Origin: Phytohabitans maris
GTDB taxonomy: Bacteria > Actinomycetota > Actinomycetes > Mycobacteriales > Micromonosporaceae
Length of the DNA stretch: 64,000 bases
Reading direction: 5' to 3'
Assembly: GCF_031085175.1 (NCBI RefSeq)
Contig: NZ_JAVHUY010000033.1
Location: 48,095 to 112,094 of the forward strand
Shown here: one piece after another, positions 43,242-52,089 of the stretch
How the letters are laid out: the number at the start of each line of letters is the position of its first letter
Position numbering within the stretch: position 1 is the first letter of the stretch
Position numbers and translations under genes: made by a program
Notes under the pieces: model-generated
Database searches by the model: none
The model's input: only the letters and a program-made list of their open reading frames with translations
What the model was told of the DNA's origin: nothing

Positions 43242-44060
43242 TCAGATGGTTCGGCTTGCGGATACGCCTTCGATCATGTAACGCTGAAGCACGATGAAGA
43301 GCACCACGAGGGGTGCGATGGACAACACGGCGGCGGCCATCAATGGTCCGTACCGGATGCCGGTCTCGGCACTGGCGAGGTACGAAATCGCGTATGGTAC
43401 GGTCGCTGAGGCGTCGGACCGGACGGTAAGGCTGGGCCAAAATAGGTCGTTCCAATGCTCGACCATGGAAAACGCCGCGCCGGCGGCGATCGCAGGTTTG
43501 ACCGCCGGCACCACGACATGCCACAGCACGCCGATCCGACCGACACCGTCCATCCACGCCGCGTCGAAGGTCTCCTGCGGAATTGAAACGATGAACTGCC
43601 GGAATAGAAAGACCATGAAGGCCGACCCGAGGAACGGGATCACGAGCGCGGCGATCGTATCGATCAACCCGACCTGAGAGATCATGAAGTATGTTGGGAT
43701 CGCACGGACCTGCTGCGGTATGAGCAATATGATCAGCAGCGCGCCCATCAAGACGGCGGAGCCACGAATCCGCGACCGCGCCAGGACGTATCCGGCCGGT
43801 AGGCATATCAGCAGCTGCCCGACGAACGTCAGGGTGACGGCCAGCGTTCCGTTGATATAGTACGTGAGCCAAGGCGACGCCTCGAGCGAGTACCGGAAAT
43901 TGTCCAGTGTCAGGCTGGCCCACGGTATCGTGAGCGAAAACGCCTGGTCATCCGGCTTGAACGCCACGATGAGCATGAGGACGAATGGTCCGATCATGAA
44001 GCACCCGCCGATAGCGAGTCCCAGGTGAAGGAGGAGTCGTCTCAGACGGTTCGGTGCCAT
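43242..44060 (-). CDS. Sugar-type ABC transporter permease (MalG type)
   Basis: A protein of 272 residues with six membrane helices. The ATPase-contact loop is FDAAWMDGVGRIGVLWHVVVPAVKPA, the EAA-motif equivalent. The C-terminal region is typical of MalG/UgpE (LQRYMIEGVSASRTI). It starts 1 base after the stop of the other permease. Confidence 0.92.
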   Translation of the reverse strand: MAPNRLRRLLLHLGLAIGGCFMIGPFVLMLIVAFKPDDQAFSLTIPWASLTLDNFRYSLEASPWLTYYINGTLAVTLTFVGQLLICLPAGYVLARSRIRGSAVLMGALLIILLIPQQVRAIPTYFMISQVGLIDTIAALVIPFLGSAFMVFLFRQFIVSIPQETFDAAWMDGVGRIGVLWHVVVPAVKPAIAAGAAFSMVEHWNDLFWPSLTVRSDASATVPYAISYLASAETGIRYGPLMAAAVLSIAPLVVLFIVLQRYMIEGVSASRTI

Positions 44061-44061
44061 C

Positions 44062-44955
44062 TCACTTCCTTCCCTCGACGTTGACGCGCCGCTGGGTCAG
44101 CACGAACTGTGCCGACACGACGGCCAGCGTGAGGATCAGCAGGATCATCGTCAGGACGGACGCGCCGCCGATGTCGAGATAGGTGATGCCTCGCCGAAAC
44201 AGCGCGAATGCGAGGGTTTCTGTCGCGGTATCCGGGCCGCCCTGTGTGATGACCTTGATCTGGTCGAAAACAGATAGTGCGTTACGAGTCGTCAGGACTG
44301 TCACGAACAGCAGCGTCGGGGTCAGGGCCGGCAAGGTGACGGTGCGGAAGGTCGCGAACGGCCCGGCACCGTCAAGGAAGGCTGCCTCGTACAGATGGCG
44401 GGGAACAGACGCCAGCCCGGCCAGCAGGATGATCGTCGCCATCCCGATGGCCTGCCAGCTCCCGATGACGGCCATGGCCGGCATCGCCCAGGTGTCCGAT
44501 TCGAGCCATGCGCGGACCCCGGTCACCTGACCGAACGTCCGATCGACCAGGCCTGAGTCGGGATAGTAGAGCCATTGCCACACCACGGCCATCGCCGCCA
44601 ACGTCGCCGCGGACGGCAGGAAGTAGACAGACCTCCACAATGTCGAGCCACGGCCGAGGCGATTCATCGCCAAAGCGGCGAGAAGGCCCGCGATGAGCGT
44701 TACGGGAACAGTGAGTACCGCGTACAACAGCGTGTTGAGGGTCGCGTTGGTCGCCTCACCCGATTCGCCTGCCGCCACGAAGTTGTCGACACCTGCCCAC
44801 GTGATGGTGCCGGCAAGGGGATCGTAATTGAAGAACGCCAGTGCGAAGACGAGCAGTGTTGGTACGACTGCGAAGATGGCCATGAGAACGTACGCGGGTG
44901 CGACCATCGCGTAAGAGGCCCACTGCACGTTGGCCCGCAGTGGCGAAGCGCTCAT
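44062..44955 (-). CDS. Sugar-type ABC transporter permease (MalF type)
   Basis: A protein of 297 residues with six membrane helices. The EAA-like loop YEAAFLDGAGPFATFRTVTLPALTPTL is complete. It pairs with the MalG-type permease and the UgpC-type ATPase. The start overlaps the end of the aminotransferase by 4 bases. Confidence 0.92.
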   Translation of the reverse strand: MSASPLRANVQWASYAMVAPAYVLMAIFAVVPTLLVFALAFFNYDPLAGTITWAGVDNFVAAGESGEATNATLNTLLYAVLTVPVTLIAGLLAALAMNRLGRGSTLWRSVYFLPSAATLAAMAVVWQWLYYPDSGLVDRTFGQVTGVRAWLESDTWAMPAMAVIGSWQAIGMATIILLAGLASVPRHLYEAAFLDGAGPFATFRTVTLPALTPTLLFVTVLTTRNALSVFDQIKVITQGGPDTATETLAFALFRRGITYLDIGGASVLTMILLILTLAVVSAQFVLTQRRVNVEGRK

Positions 44956-46106
44956 AGCCGCTGCCCTCGTCCGACCGTCAGGTGCGAGTTGATCAGGCGA
45001 ACGCCTCTTTCGAGATCGTCGTCGTTGACGGCGACACTGATTCGGAGATAGCCGGGGCGGCCGAACGCGGATCCCGGCATGGTGATGACCCCGGCAGTCT
45101 CGAGGATCTGGCCGGCCGTTACTACATCGTCGAAGCCTGCCGGGAGTCGCAGGAAAAGGTAAAACGTGCCGCTGACCACCGAGCAGGTGTCGCGGAGAGG
45201 TGCGAGGATTTCCTCAGTCTTGCGATGTCTCGCCTTCAGACGGTCGCGGAACTGGGCACTCACGTCCGGCCCTTCGAGCGCAGCGAGGGCGGCATATTGG
45301 GCGACCTGGTTGACGTTGGACGTCGTGTGAGACTGAATCGCCACTATTCGCTTCGCTGTGCTCACTGGACTGATCGCCCAGCCGACTCGCCACCCGGTCA
45401 TCGCGTACGCTTTACTGACGCTGCCGATAGATACCAACCGGGGCAGGATCGGTGGATACACGGCCGCCGGCGACATGGACGGCCCATCCAATCTCAACCG
45501 TTCATAGGTTTCGTCGTAGATGAGCCAGATTCCTCGGTCGGCGCACCATCGCGCTATTGCCGCGAGCGTCTCCGCGTCATACGCGGTCCCGGTCGGGTTG
45601 TGTGGCGACGCGAGGATCAGCGCGGCGGTTTTCGCCGTTGCCGCGTCGTCCAGCTCCGCAGGCGTGACCTGAAGTGAATCCGATGCGGGCTCCACGATCC
45701 GAGGCGTTGCGCCGGCTATCCGCACGGCGCTGGGAAAGGTTACCCAGTACGGCGCAGGTATAAGGACGTCGTCGGATGCCGAGGCAACGGAGAGGATCGT
45801 ATTGAAGATGCCTTGTTTGGCTCCATTGGTGACGGTGACGTTCGCTCGGCCAATCTCACATCGGAACCGATCCGACGCGTCCGCGGCGATCGCATCGCGC
45901 AATGCTGGCAGCCCGGCCGACGGGCCATAGTGGTGGTTGGCCGGATCGGTCATGGCGCTAGCGGCGCGTTCGACGATGTGGCCCGGCGTCGGGAAGTCCA
46001 GCTCGCCGGCCGACAGGTCGATGACCGCTCGGCCCGATGATCGGAGTTCGGCTGCTCGTTCGCGCATCACCGCCGTGGGCGAGAGCGTCACCGCGGGCCC
46101 AACCAT
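44952..46106 (-). CDS. Class I/II PLP aminotransferase
   Basis: A protein of 384 residues resembling aspartate-type aminotransferases of fold type I. PLP Lys232 lies in GSVSKAYAMTGWRVGW; SPHNPTG and YDETYERL provide cofactor contacts, and the C-terminal Arg in RPGYLRISVA binds the substrate carboxylate. The amino donor is unknown. ATG at 46106 overlaps the stop of the HAD gene (TAATG). Confidence 0.9.
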   Translation of the reverse strand: MVGPAVTLSPTAVMRERAAELRSSGRAVIDLSAGELDFPTPGHIVERAASAMTDPANHHYGPSAGLPALRDAIAADASDRFRCEIGRANVTVTNGAKQGIFNTILSVASASDDVLIPAPYWVTFPSAVRIAGATPRIVEPASDSLQVTPAELDDAATAKTAALILASPHNPTGTAYDAETLAAIARWCADRGIWLIYDETYERLRLDGPSMSPAAVYPPILPRLVSIGSVSKAYAMTGWRVGWAISPVSTAKRIVAIQSHTTSNVNQVAQYAALAALEGPDVSAQFRDRLKARHRKTEEILAPLRDTCSVVSGTFYLFLRLPAGFDDVVTAGQILETAGVITMPGSAFGRPGYLRISVAVNDDDLERGVRLINSHLTVGRGQRL

Positions 46107-46792
46107 TACGCGCTGCCCGGGTGCTGGAGTAGGGCATCGGGCAGGGCGCTGACGGAGTCGAGGAGCGCGGTGTTGTTCGCGGTCTCGAGGCGGTCCCTGC
46201 TGTGGGCACCGTTCAGCACCCCCGCGACGAACCCGGCGCCGGACCGGTTGCCCGCCTCCAGGTCGCTGACGGTATCCCCGCAGACGGCGACCCTGCGCAC
46301 GTCGCTGGCGTGCGTCCGCATGAGCGCCGTCAAGATCATGTCCGGGTACGGGCGGCCGCGCACGTCTACGCCAGGGGTGACCACCGCATCGACTAGGTCC
46401 GTCCATCCCTCGGTGCGCACGAGCGCGCGGGCGATGGCGTCGTTGAAGCCTGTGGTGAGCACGACCTTGCTCCCGCGTAACTTCAGGTCTCGAATGGCGT
46501 CTTCGGCACCGGCTACCGCGCGAGCTGGTCCACGGGTGGCCGCGTCGAGCATGGCGCCCTCGAAGAATTCGAGAGCGGCTGCCGAGGCAGCTTCGTCGTT
46601 GGGGAAGAGAACGTCGAACAGGTCGCGCTTGGGCTTGCCGCGGGCCTGCACGAAATCGGCTTCGGAGACGACACGCCCCGGTTCGACCCTGTCGACGGCG
46701 ATTGACACTGCCGCTTCGACCAGACCGTCGTCGCGAATGGTAGTTCCGGCCATGTCGAGGACCACGAGTTCACACCACCATGACGATCCCAT
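46106..46792 (-). CDS. Phosphonatase-like HAD hydrolase
   Basis: A HAD-superfamily protein of about 228 residues. The nucleophile motif LVVLDMAGTT is the DMAGT form found in phosphonoacetaldehyde hydrolases and their relatives. The middle VVLTTGFND and the C-terminal VAVCGDTVSDLEAGNRSGAGFVAGVLNGAH complete the HAD core. This sequence fits the phosphonatase-like subgroup better than true PhnX. ATG at 46792 has AAAGGAA upstream; ATG at 46798 or 46810 is possible. It should dephosphorylate, or cleave a C-P bond in, an intermediate of this operon. Confidence 0.8.
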   Translation of the reverse strand: MGSSWWCELVVLDMAGTTIRDDGLVEAAVSIAVDRVEPGRVVSEADFVQARGKPKRDLFDVLFPNDEAASAAALEFFEGAMLDAATRGPARAVAGAEDAIRDLKLRGSKVVLTTGFNDAIARALVRTEGWTDLVDAVVTPGVDVRGRPYPDMILTALMRTHASDVRRVAVCGDTVSDLEAGNRSGAGFVAGVLNGAHSRDRLETANNTALLDSVSALPDALLQHPGSA

Positions 46793-46865
46793 TTGCATAT
46801 TCCTTTGCATCCTTGTCGGTTGCCGCGAGGTAGTAGGTTGCGGCGTTGGCGATCGTGGACAGTCT

Positions 46866-47738
46866 CTAGATGCTGTGCAACACTGTGACCTCTGCCGCGC
46901 GGTCGAGGGTTTCGGACGCCAGCTTCGGGTTTGCGTATGCGAGTGCGACGTACAGCGCGTCGGCGAGGGCGAGATGCGCGAGTCGGCTCGTCGCCGCCTC
47001 CAACCGAAAGCCCGCCTCAGGCGCACCGGCGACGAGTGTGACGTCCGCTCGCTCGGTGAGAGCAGAACGGAGATGACTCGTCAGCGCGACGACGGCCGCG
47101 CCGCCCATCCGCGCCAGTCGCACGCCTTCGATCGTGCCCCTGCTCGAGCCCGTCTGGCTCACCGCGAGAACAGCGTCGGCTGGTCCCAGCCGACGCGCCG
47201 CGTTGTGCTGCGCCATCCCGTCAGCTGGTGCGATCGCGTCAAGCCCGAGCATCGTGAGCCTGTAGCTGATGTCGTCGGCCGGGGCACGCGATGTGCCCGA
47301 ACCCAGGACGAGGATCCGCTTGGCCTGGCGGAGCGCGCGCACCGCCGCCGAGAATGCCGTACGGTCGATCGTCTGGAGACTGGCCATTATGGTCTGAGCA
47401 GACGTCGACAAAATCTTTGTCAATATCTCCTCGTCATTCGGCGACTCCGACAGCGCTCCATGGTGGACGCCTTGCGCCCCTCCCAGATCCTTGGCCAACG
47501 TCAGCTTGAGGTCTTGGAAACCTTGGAATCCGAGCGCTTTACTGGCATGCACGACAGTCGACGGAGCGGTCCGTGCTATCTCGGCGAGTTCGGACGCGGA
47601 GCAGCTGAGGACTCTTTCCGGATTGTCGAGAATCGCCTGGGCCACTCGCGCGTCACTTGGTACCAGGGTAGGCATCGCGACGATGATCGCGGAGACGACG
47701 CGACCGGCAACGGGCACATCGGTTTGCGGCTGAGACAT
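46866..47738 (-). CDS. MurR/RpiR family transcriptional regulator
   Basis: A protein of 290 residues with an N-terminal helix-turn-helix (about 25-90: CSASELAEIARTAPSTVVHASKALGFQGFQDLKLTL) and a C-terminal SIS domain (about 120-270: RILVLGSGTSRAPADDISYRL, VLAVSQTGSSRGTIEGVRLA). SIS domains bind phosphosugars, so a phosphorylated effector is likely. The gene heads the twelve-gene minus-strand operon, 73 bases before the HAD gene. ATG at 47738 starts where family members do. Confidence 0.9.
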   Translation of the reverse strand: MSQPQTDVPVAGRVVSAIIVAMPTLVPSDARVAQAILDNPERVLSCSASELAEIARTAPSTVVHASKALGFQGFQDLKLTLAKDLGGAQGVHHGALSESPNDEEILTKILSTSAQTIMASLQTIDRTAFSAAVRALRQAKRILVLGSGTSRAPADDISYRLTMLGLDAIAPADGMAQHNAARRLGPADAVLAVSQTGSSRGTIEGVRLARMGGAAVVALTSHLRSALTERADVTLVAGAPEAGFRLEAATSRLAHLALADALYVALAYANPKLASETLDRAAEVTVLHSI

Positions 47739-48043
47739 ACAACCCCACCCTTCCAGCGAACGACGATCGCTGTTGAGGCACGTTAGGGCGAACGCAGATC
47801 GTTGGTCAAGGGGCTGAAGGTTAAGCGCGCGTGACGGGTTGCCGTCGAGCCTGTTCCCGAGCCGTAAGGGAACCGGACGCCCACCGTCCATGTCGACGAA
47901 CATGGTGAGGACGAGGGCGACGCGTTCGGGTCGACCCGAGTCAGCTGCCGCTCGCCGCCCCGTGACCGACCGCGCAGAACGACGCCGGCGAACGAACTAC
48001 GGGTGTCGCGCCCGGGCATTCGGCCGGATCGGCGCTCCCGGGG
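47739..48043. other. Gene-free stretch upstream of the RpiR-type regulator
   Basis: These 305 bases hold the promoter of the minus-strand operon. I cannot point to a certain -35/-10 pair or operator. A short minus-strand frame (MFVDMDGGRPVPL and on, around 47800-47903) looks faintly like a gene tail, but no family is assignable. Confidence 0.4.
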
Positions 48044-48526
48044 TCAGCGTGGCTGGCCCGGTTGGTTGGCGCGGTCGAGGAGTGGCCGGAGTCGGTGGGT
48101 GACCAGGTTGCGCATGACCAGGGCGGTGCTTGTGCGTTCGATCCCGGGGGTGGCGAGGATGATCCCGGCGACCCGGTAGAGGTCTTCGGCGTCGCGGGCG
48201 ACCACCCGGATGAGCAGGTCGAGGTTGCCGGAGATGCCGTGCACCTCGATGACCTCGGGGATCTCGGCCAGTGCGTCGGCGACCTCGGCGAGGCGTCGCT
48301 GGGTGACCGCGGCGGTGATGTGGGCGGTGAGGGGGTAGCCGAGCGCGGCCGGGTCGACGCAACGTTCGAGCGACGTGAGCGCGCCGCGCTGCTCGAGCCG
48401 GGCCAGGCGGGCCTGCACGGTGTTGCGGGCCACACCGAGCCGCTGGGACAGCGCGAGCACGGTGGCCCGGGGCTCGTCGATGAGCACGAGCAGCAACCGC
48501 GCGTCGAGTGCGTCCAGGGGTGTCAT
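48044..48526 (-). CDS. Lrp/AsnC family transcriptional regulator
   Basis: A protein of 160 residues. The N-terminal winged helix is LDALDARLLLVLIDEPRATVLALSQRLGVARNTVQARLARLEQRG, and the C-terminal RAM domain (about 65-140) binds an amino-acid-like effector. It is divergent from the thiamine-diphosphate enzyme gene, with a palindromic site between them. The C-terminal tail after LVTHRLRPLL is longer than usual by about ten residues. Confidence 0.93.
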   Translation of the reverse strand: MTPLDALDARLLLVLIDEPRATVLALSQRLGVARNTVQARLARLEQRGALTSLERCVDPAALGYPLTAHITAAVTQRRLAEVADALAEIPEVIEVHGISGNLDLLIRVVARDAEDLYRVAGIILATPGIERTSTALVMRNLVTHRLRPLLDRANQPGQPR

Positions 48527-48561
48527 ATCGCTCAGTCTGCCACGGCCTTTGATCGTGGATC

Positions 48562-48607
48562 TTGCGCACTTTGCTCAAGCCGTACCCCGGATGTTGCGCA
48601 TTGCTCA
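48562..48607. promoter_or_regulatory. Probable operator pair of the Lrp/AsnC-type regulator
   Basis: TTGCGCACTTTGCTCAA (48562-48578) is a nearly perfect 17-bp palindrome. A related site TTGCGCATTGCTCA (48594-48607) follows 15 bases later in the same orientation. Both lie in the 115 bases between the divergent regulator and enzyme genes, where Lrp-type dimers usually bind in phased pairs. Autoregulation and control of the enzyme are inferred. Confidence 0.6.
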
Positions 48608-48641
48608 TCGTGTTGTTGTTCTTCTGGGGCAGATCGACACG

Positions 48642-51002
48642 ATGGCGGTGATCCGAATGACACTGGCCGACTCCGCGCCGGCCCTCGCCGCGCCTGCCGG
48701 CGGCGCCGGGTTCGACGTGCTGCGGCAGGTGCAGGACCGGGTGCTGTGGCTGTCCACGGCGATGATCCACCACGCCAACCGGGTACGCCCGAACCGCTCG
48801 GGTCTGAAGGTGGGCGGCCACCAGGCCTCCAGCGCGTCGATCGCATCGATCATGACGGCGCTGTGGTTCACCGCGCTGCGGGCCGAGGACCGGGTGTCGG
48901 TCAAGCCCCACGCCTCGCCCGCGTTGCACGCCGTCAACTACCTGCTCGGCCGGCTCGACGAGGCCAAGCTGACCACGTTGCGGGCGTTCGGTGGGCTCCA
49001 GAGCTACCCGAGCCGCGCCAAGGACCCGGATCCCGTCGACTACTCGACCGGGTCGGTCGGGATCGGCGCGACCGCCCCAGTGTGGGGCGCGATCGCGCGC
49101 CGCTACGTCGCCGACCGCACCTCACACGTCGGCACCGGACGCCAGTGGTCACTGCTCGGCGACGCCGAGCTCGACGAAGGGGCCTGCTGGGAGGCGGTGC
49201 TGGACCCGACCGTGGCCGACCTGGGCGAGCTGGTGTGGGTGGTCGACCTCAACCGCCAGTCGCTGGACCGGGTGGTGCCGAACCTCGCCGCGACCCGGTT
49301 GGCGGGCATGTTCGGCGCGGCCGGCTGGCAGGTGGTCACCGTCAAGTACGGGCAACTGCTCACCGAACTGTTCGCTCGGCCCGGTGGCGAGGCGCTGCGC
49401 CGGCGGATGGACGAGATGACCAACCCCGAGTACCAGCGGCTGCTGCGCTGCCCGCCCGACGAGCTCCGCCGGCGGCTGCCCGGCGCGGGCGGGTCCGCTG
49501 CCGGGATCGCCGCGCTGCTGGCCGACCTCGACGACGCCGCGGTGACCGCCGCGCTGCGCAACCTCGGCGGGCACGACCTGCCGGCGCTGGCACAGGCGTA
49601 CGCGTCCATCGACGACACACGGCCGACCGTCATCTTCGCCTACACCATCAAGGGGTACGGGCTGCCCACCGCCGGGCACCCGCAGAACCACTCGGCGCTG
49701 CTCACCGACGCGCAGCTACGCGAGCTGGCCGACCGGCTCGGTATCGACCCCGACCGCGCGTGGGACCGCTTCCCGGCGGGCAGCGAGGCCGGCCGGCTGT
49801 GCGAAGCCGTCGCCGCCCGGCTCGACCGGGCCCCGGTCGCGGTCACCGAACCACCCGCCGTGCCGGCCGACATCGGGCGTACTCCCACCGGCGTGGCCTC
49901 CACGCAGCAGGCGCTGGGTCGCGCCCTGCTCGACCTGACCCGGGAGGCTCCGGCCGCCGCCGCGCGGGTGGTCACCGTCAGCCCCGACGTGGCCTCCAGC
50001 ACCAACATCGGCGGCTGGCTCAACAAGGTCGGCACCTGGTCGCGCCGTCAAGGACAGGACTGGTTCGCCGACGACGCGGAGACCATCCTGCATTGGCGGG
50101 AAGCGCCCACCGGGCAACACATCGAGCTCGGCATCGCCGAGACCAACCTGGTCGGACTCCTGGGCGAACTCGGGGCCACCTGGAGCCGCTGGGGCCACCC
50201 GCTGCTCCCAATCGGTGTGCTCTACGACCCGTTCGTGGGACGGGCGCTGGAGCCCTGGTCGTTCGGCATCTACGCCGGCGGCCAGTCGATCCTGGTCGGC
50301 ACCCCGTCCGGGGTCACCCTCGCCCCGGAAGGCGGGGCACACCAGTCCATCACCACGCCGTCGATCGGGCTGGAACAGCCATCCTGCACCGCGTACGAGC
50401 CCGCCTTCGTCCTCGACACCGAGTGGTGCCTGCTGGCCGGGCTGTCCCGGCTGGGCCGCCCGGACGGGGAGTCCACCTACTTGCGGCTGTCGTCCCGCCC
50501 GGTCGACCAAGACCTGGCCGCCGTCCCACCCGACCCGGCCGCCCGCGAACGCCGCCGCCGGCAGACGGTCGCCGGCGCCTACCTCCTCCGCAGCGATGCC
50601 AATCCCATGGCCACAATCGCCGCGATGGGAGCCATGGTCCCCAACGCGCTCGAAGCCGCCACCCGCCTAGCCACACAGGGCATCGGCACCGACGTCGTCG
50701 TGGTCACCAGCGCCGACCTGCTCTTCCGCGCGCTACGCGCCCGACAAGGCCACCACGACGGTCCAACCTGGATCCTCGACCAGGTCTTCCCGGCCAACCG
50801 CGCCCGACCACTCATCACCGTCCTCGACGGACACCCCCACACCCTGGCGTTTCTCGCGACCGTCAACGGCGTCCGCGCCAGCAACCTCGGCGTGACCCGG
50901 TTCGGCCAGTCCGGCGACATCCCCGACGTTCACCGACACCACCAGATCGACACCGACAGCATCGTCAGCGCCGCACTCGACCTCACCGTCCACCCGAGCT
51001 AG
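48642..51002 (+). CDS. Thiamine-diphosphate enzyme, AceE/transketolase-like
   Basis: A protein of about 786 residues with the full domain order of homodimeric pyruvate dehydrogenase E1 or transketolases. Residues 1-330 bind thiamine diphosphate (GDAELDEGACWE at about 172, VVDLNRQSLDRV), then a pyrimidine-binding domain (GIAETNLVGLLGELGATWS, LEPWSFGIYAGGQSILVG) and a C-terminal domain. Typical AceE is about 100 residues longer. No E2 or E3 genes adjoin, so the substrate may be a 2-keto acid other than pyruvate. ATG at 48642 is chosen; 48657 is possible. Confidence 0.85.
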   Translation: MAVIRMTLADSAPALAAPAGGAGFDVLRQVQDRVLWLSTAMIHHANRVRPNRSGLKVGGHQASSASIASIMTALWFTALRAEDRVSVKPHASPALHAVNYLLGRLDEAKLTTLRAFGGLQSYPSRAKDPDPVDYSTGSVGIGATAPVWGAIARRYVADRTSHVGTGRQWSLLGDAELDEGACWEAVLDPTVADLGELVWVVDLNRQSLDRVVPNLAATRLAGMFGAAGWQVVTVKYGQLLTELFARPGGEALRRRMDEMTNPEYQRLLRCPPDELRRRLPGAGGSAAGIAALLADLDDAAVTAALRNLGGHDLPALAQAYASIDDTRPTVIFAYTIKGYGLPTAGHPQNHSALLTDAQLRELADRLGIDPDRAWDRFPAGSEAGRLCEAVAARLDRAPVAVTEPPAVPADIGRTPTGVASTQQALGRALLDLTREAPAAAARVVTVSPDVASSTNIGGWLNKVGTWSRRQGQDWFADDAETILHWREAPTGQHIELGIAETNLVGLLGELGATWSRWGHPLLPIGVLYDPFVGRALEPWSFGIYAGGQSILVGTPSGVTLAPEGGAHQSITTPSIGLEQPSCTAYEPAFVLDTEWCLLAGLSRLGRPDGESTYLRLSSRPVDQDLAAVPPDPAARERRRRQTVAGAYLLRSDANPMATIAAMGAMVPNALEAATRLATQGIGTDVVVVTSADLLFRALRARQGHHDGPTWILDQVFPANRARPLITVLDGHPHTLAFLATVNGVRASNLGVTRFGQSGDIPDVHRHHQIDTDSIVSAALDLTVHPS

Positions 51003-51006
51003 CCCG

Positions 51007-51696
51007 ATGGACTGGACAGAACTGGTCCTCCGATTGGGCATCGCCGCCGTCGGAGGCGCGGCACTGGGCCTGGAACGCCAAATCGGCGGCCACCACGCCG
51101 GATTCCGCACCCACACGCTCGTCGCCCTCGGCGCTTGCCTGTTCACCCTCGCCGGCGCCTACGGCTTCACAGACCTGCACCCCGGCCCCACCATCGATCC
51201 CGCCCGCATCGCCGCCCAAGTCGTCTCCGGCATCGGCTTCCTCGGCGCCGGAGCGATCCTGCGCGACGGCGCGTCCGTGCGGGGGCTCACGACCGCCGCC
51301 ACTCTCTGGATCTCCGCCGCACTCGGCCTGGCCGCCGCCGCCGGCGCATACACCGCGGCCGCGGCCACCGCCGTGCTCGTCCTCGCGGTCCTTTCCGTCC
51401 TGCGCACAGTCCGGGCACTCGCCCGGCGCATCTCAGGCAGCCGCGACACGCTCACCATCGAATACCAACGCGGCCACGGCACCCTCGGACCACTCATCCG
51501 CGCACTCGACGAAGCACAAGCACGAGTGAGAACCATCCAGATCCACGACACCGGCCTCGACGACCCAGACCCTGTCGCAGGGATACGACGCGTCGAAATC
51601 CGCCTCCACGCACGCCACCAACCCTCCCTGGCCACGATCGTCGACGTCATCGGCCAACGCCCCGAGGTGCTCACCGTGCAGGTCCAGCCCGACTAA
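51007..51696 (+). CDS. MgtC/SapB family membrane protein
   Basis: A protein of 229 residues, 4 bases after the previous stop. The MgtC domain with about four membrane helices contains ERQIGGHHAGFRTHTLVALGA and GIGFLGAGAILRDGASVRGLTTAATLW, both signatures of the family. The C-terminal 90 residues form an ACT-like soluble domain. MgtC proteins modulate growth at low magnesium and F-type ATPase. The link to the upstream enzyme is unclear apart from cotranscription. Confidence 0.9.
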   Translation: MDWTELVLRLGIAAVGGAALGLERQIGGHHAGFRTHTLVALGACLFTLAGAYGFTDLHPGPTIDPARIAAQVVSGIGFLGAGAILRDGASVRGLTTAATLWISAALGLAAAAGAYTAAAATAVLVLAVLSVLRTVRALARRISGSRDTLTIEYQRGHGTLGPLIRALDEAQARVRTIQIHDTGLDDPDPVAGIRRVEIRLHARHQPSLATIVDVIGQRPEVLTVQVQPD

Positions 51697-52089
51697 CCAG
51701 ACCCAGCCACCACCAGCCCGCAAGCGACCACCGACGCCGGTCCCTGACATCGACATACGGCACCCGCTTCCACGGTCATACCCTTCTGCCGAATGCGCCG
51801 ACCGGAGCCTTGGGGCCGTGGACAACAATGAGCACGGCATGGCGGTTCGGTTGCTGCTGACACAGGCCACAAAGCCACCGTCCAGGCCGACGCGGCGGCC
51901 CGGCGGCTTGTCCACTGTGCGCCGTCCTCGACTCCGCAAGACGTCGATGACGCACCCCAGGTGCTGCAGCCGCTCCGCTTCCCGATGCCGGCGCCCCGTA
52001 GAGATACTGGGCTCGACCGTCTCCGTGCCAACGGCGACCAACTACCTCCGCGGGTGTCGCCTGGTCAGTGTGCGCCCCAGACCACGGCG
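51697..52089. other. Stretch without intact gene upstream of the broken glycosidase
   Basis: About 390 bases. An open frame runs into the broken glycosidase from 51961, but its residues before about 52090 (MLQPLRFPMPAPRRD and on) have no resemblance to a glycoside hydrolase, no signal peptide and odd composition. The true 5' end of the gene seems deleted. Confidence 0.5.

Noticed and set aside
47783..47903. Possible gene tail MFVDMDGGRPVPL upstream of the RpiR-type regulator
   Set aside because: Faint resemblance to thioesterase C-termini only; too short and without a supported family.
48062..51529. Plus-strand frame of 1155 codons
   Set aside because: It crosses the opposite-strand AsnC gene and runs out of frame over the thiamine-diphosphate enzyme; mainly Arg/Pro/His low complexity.
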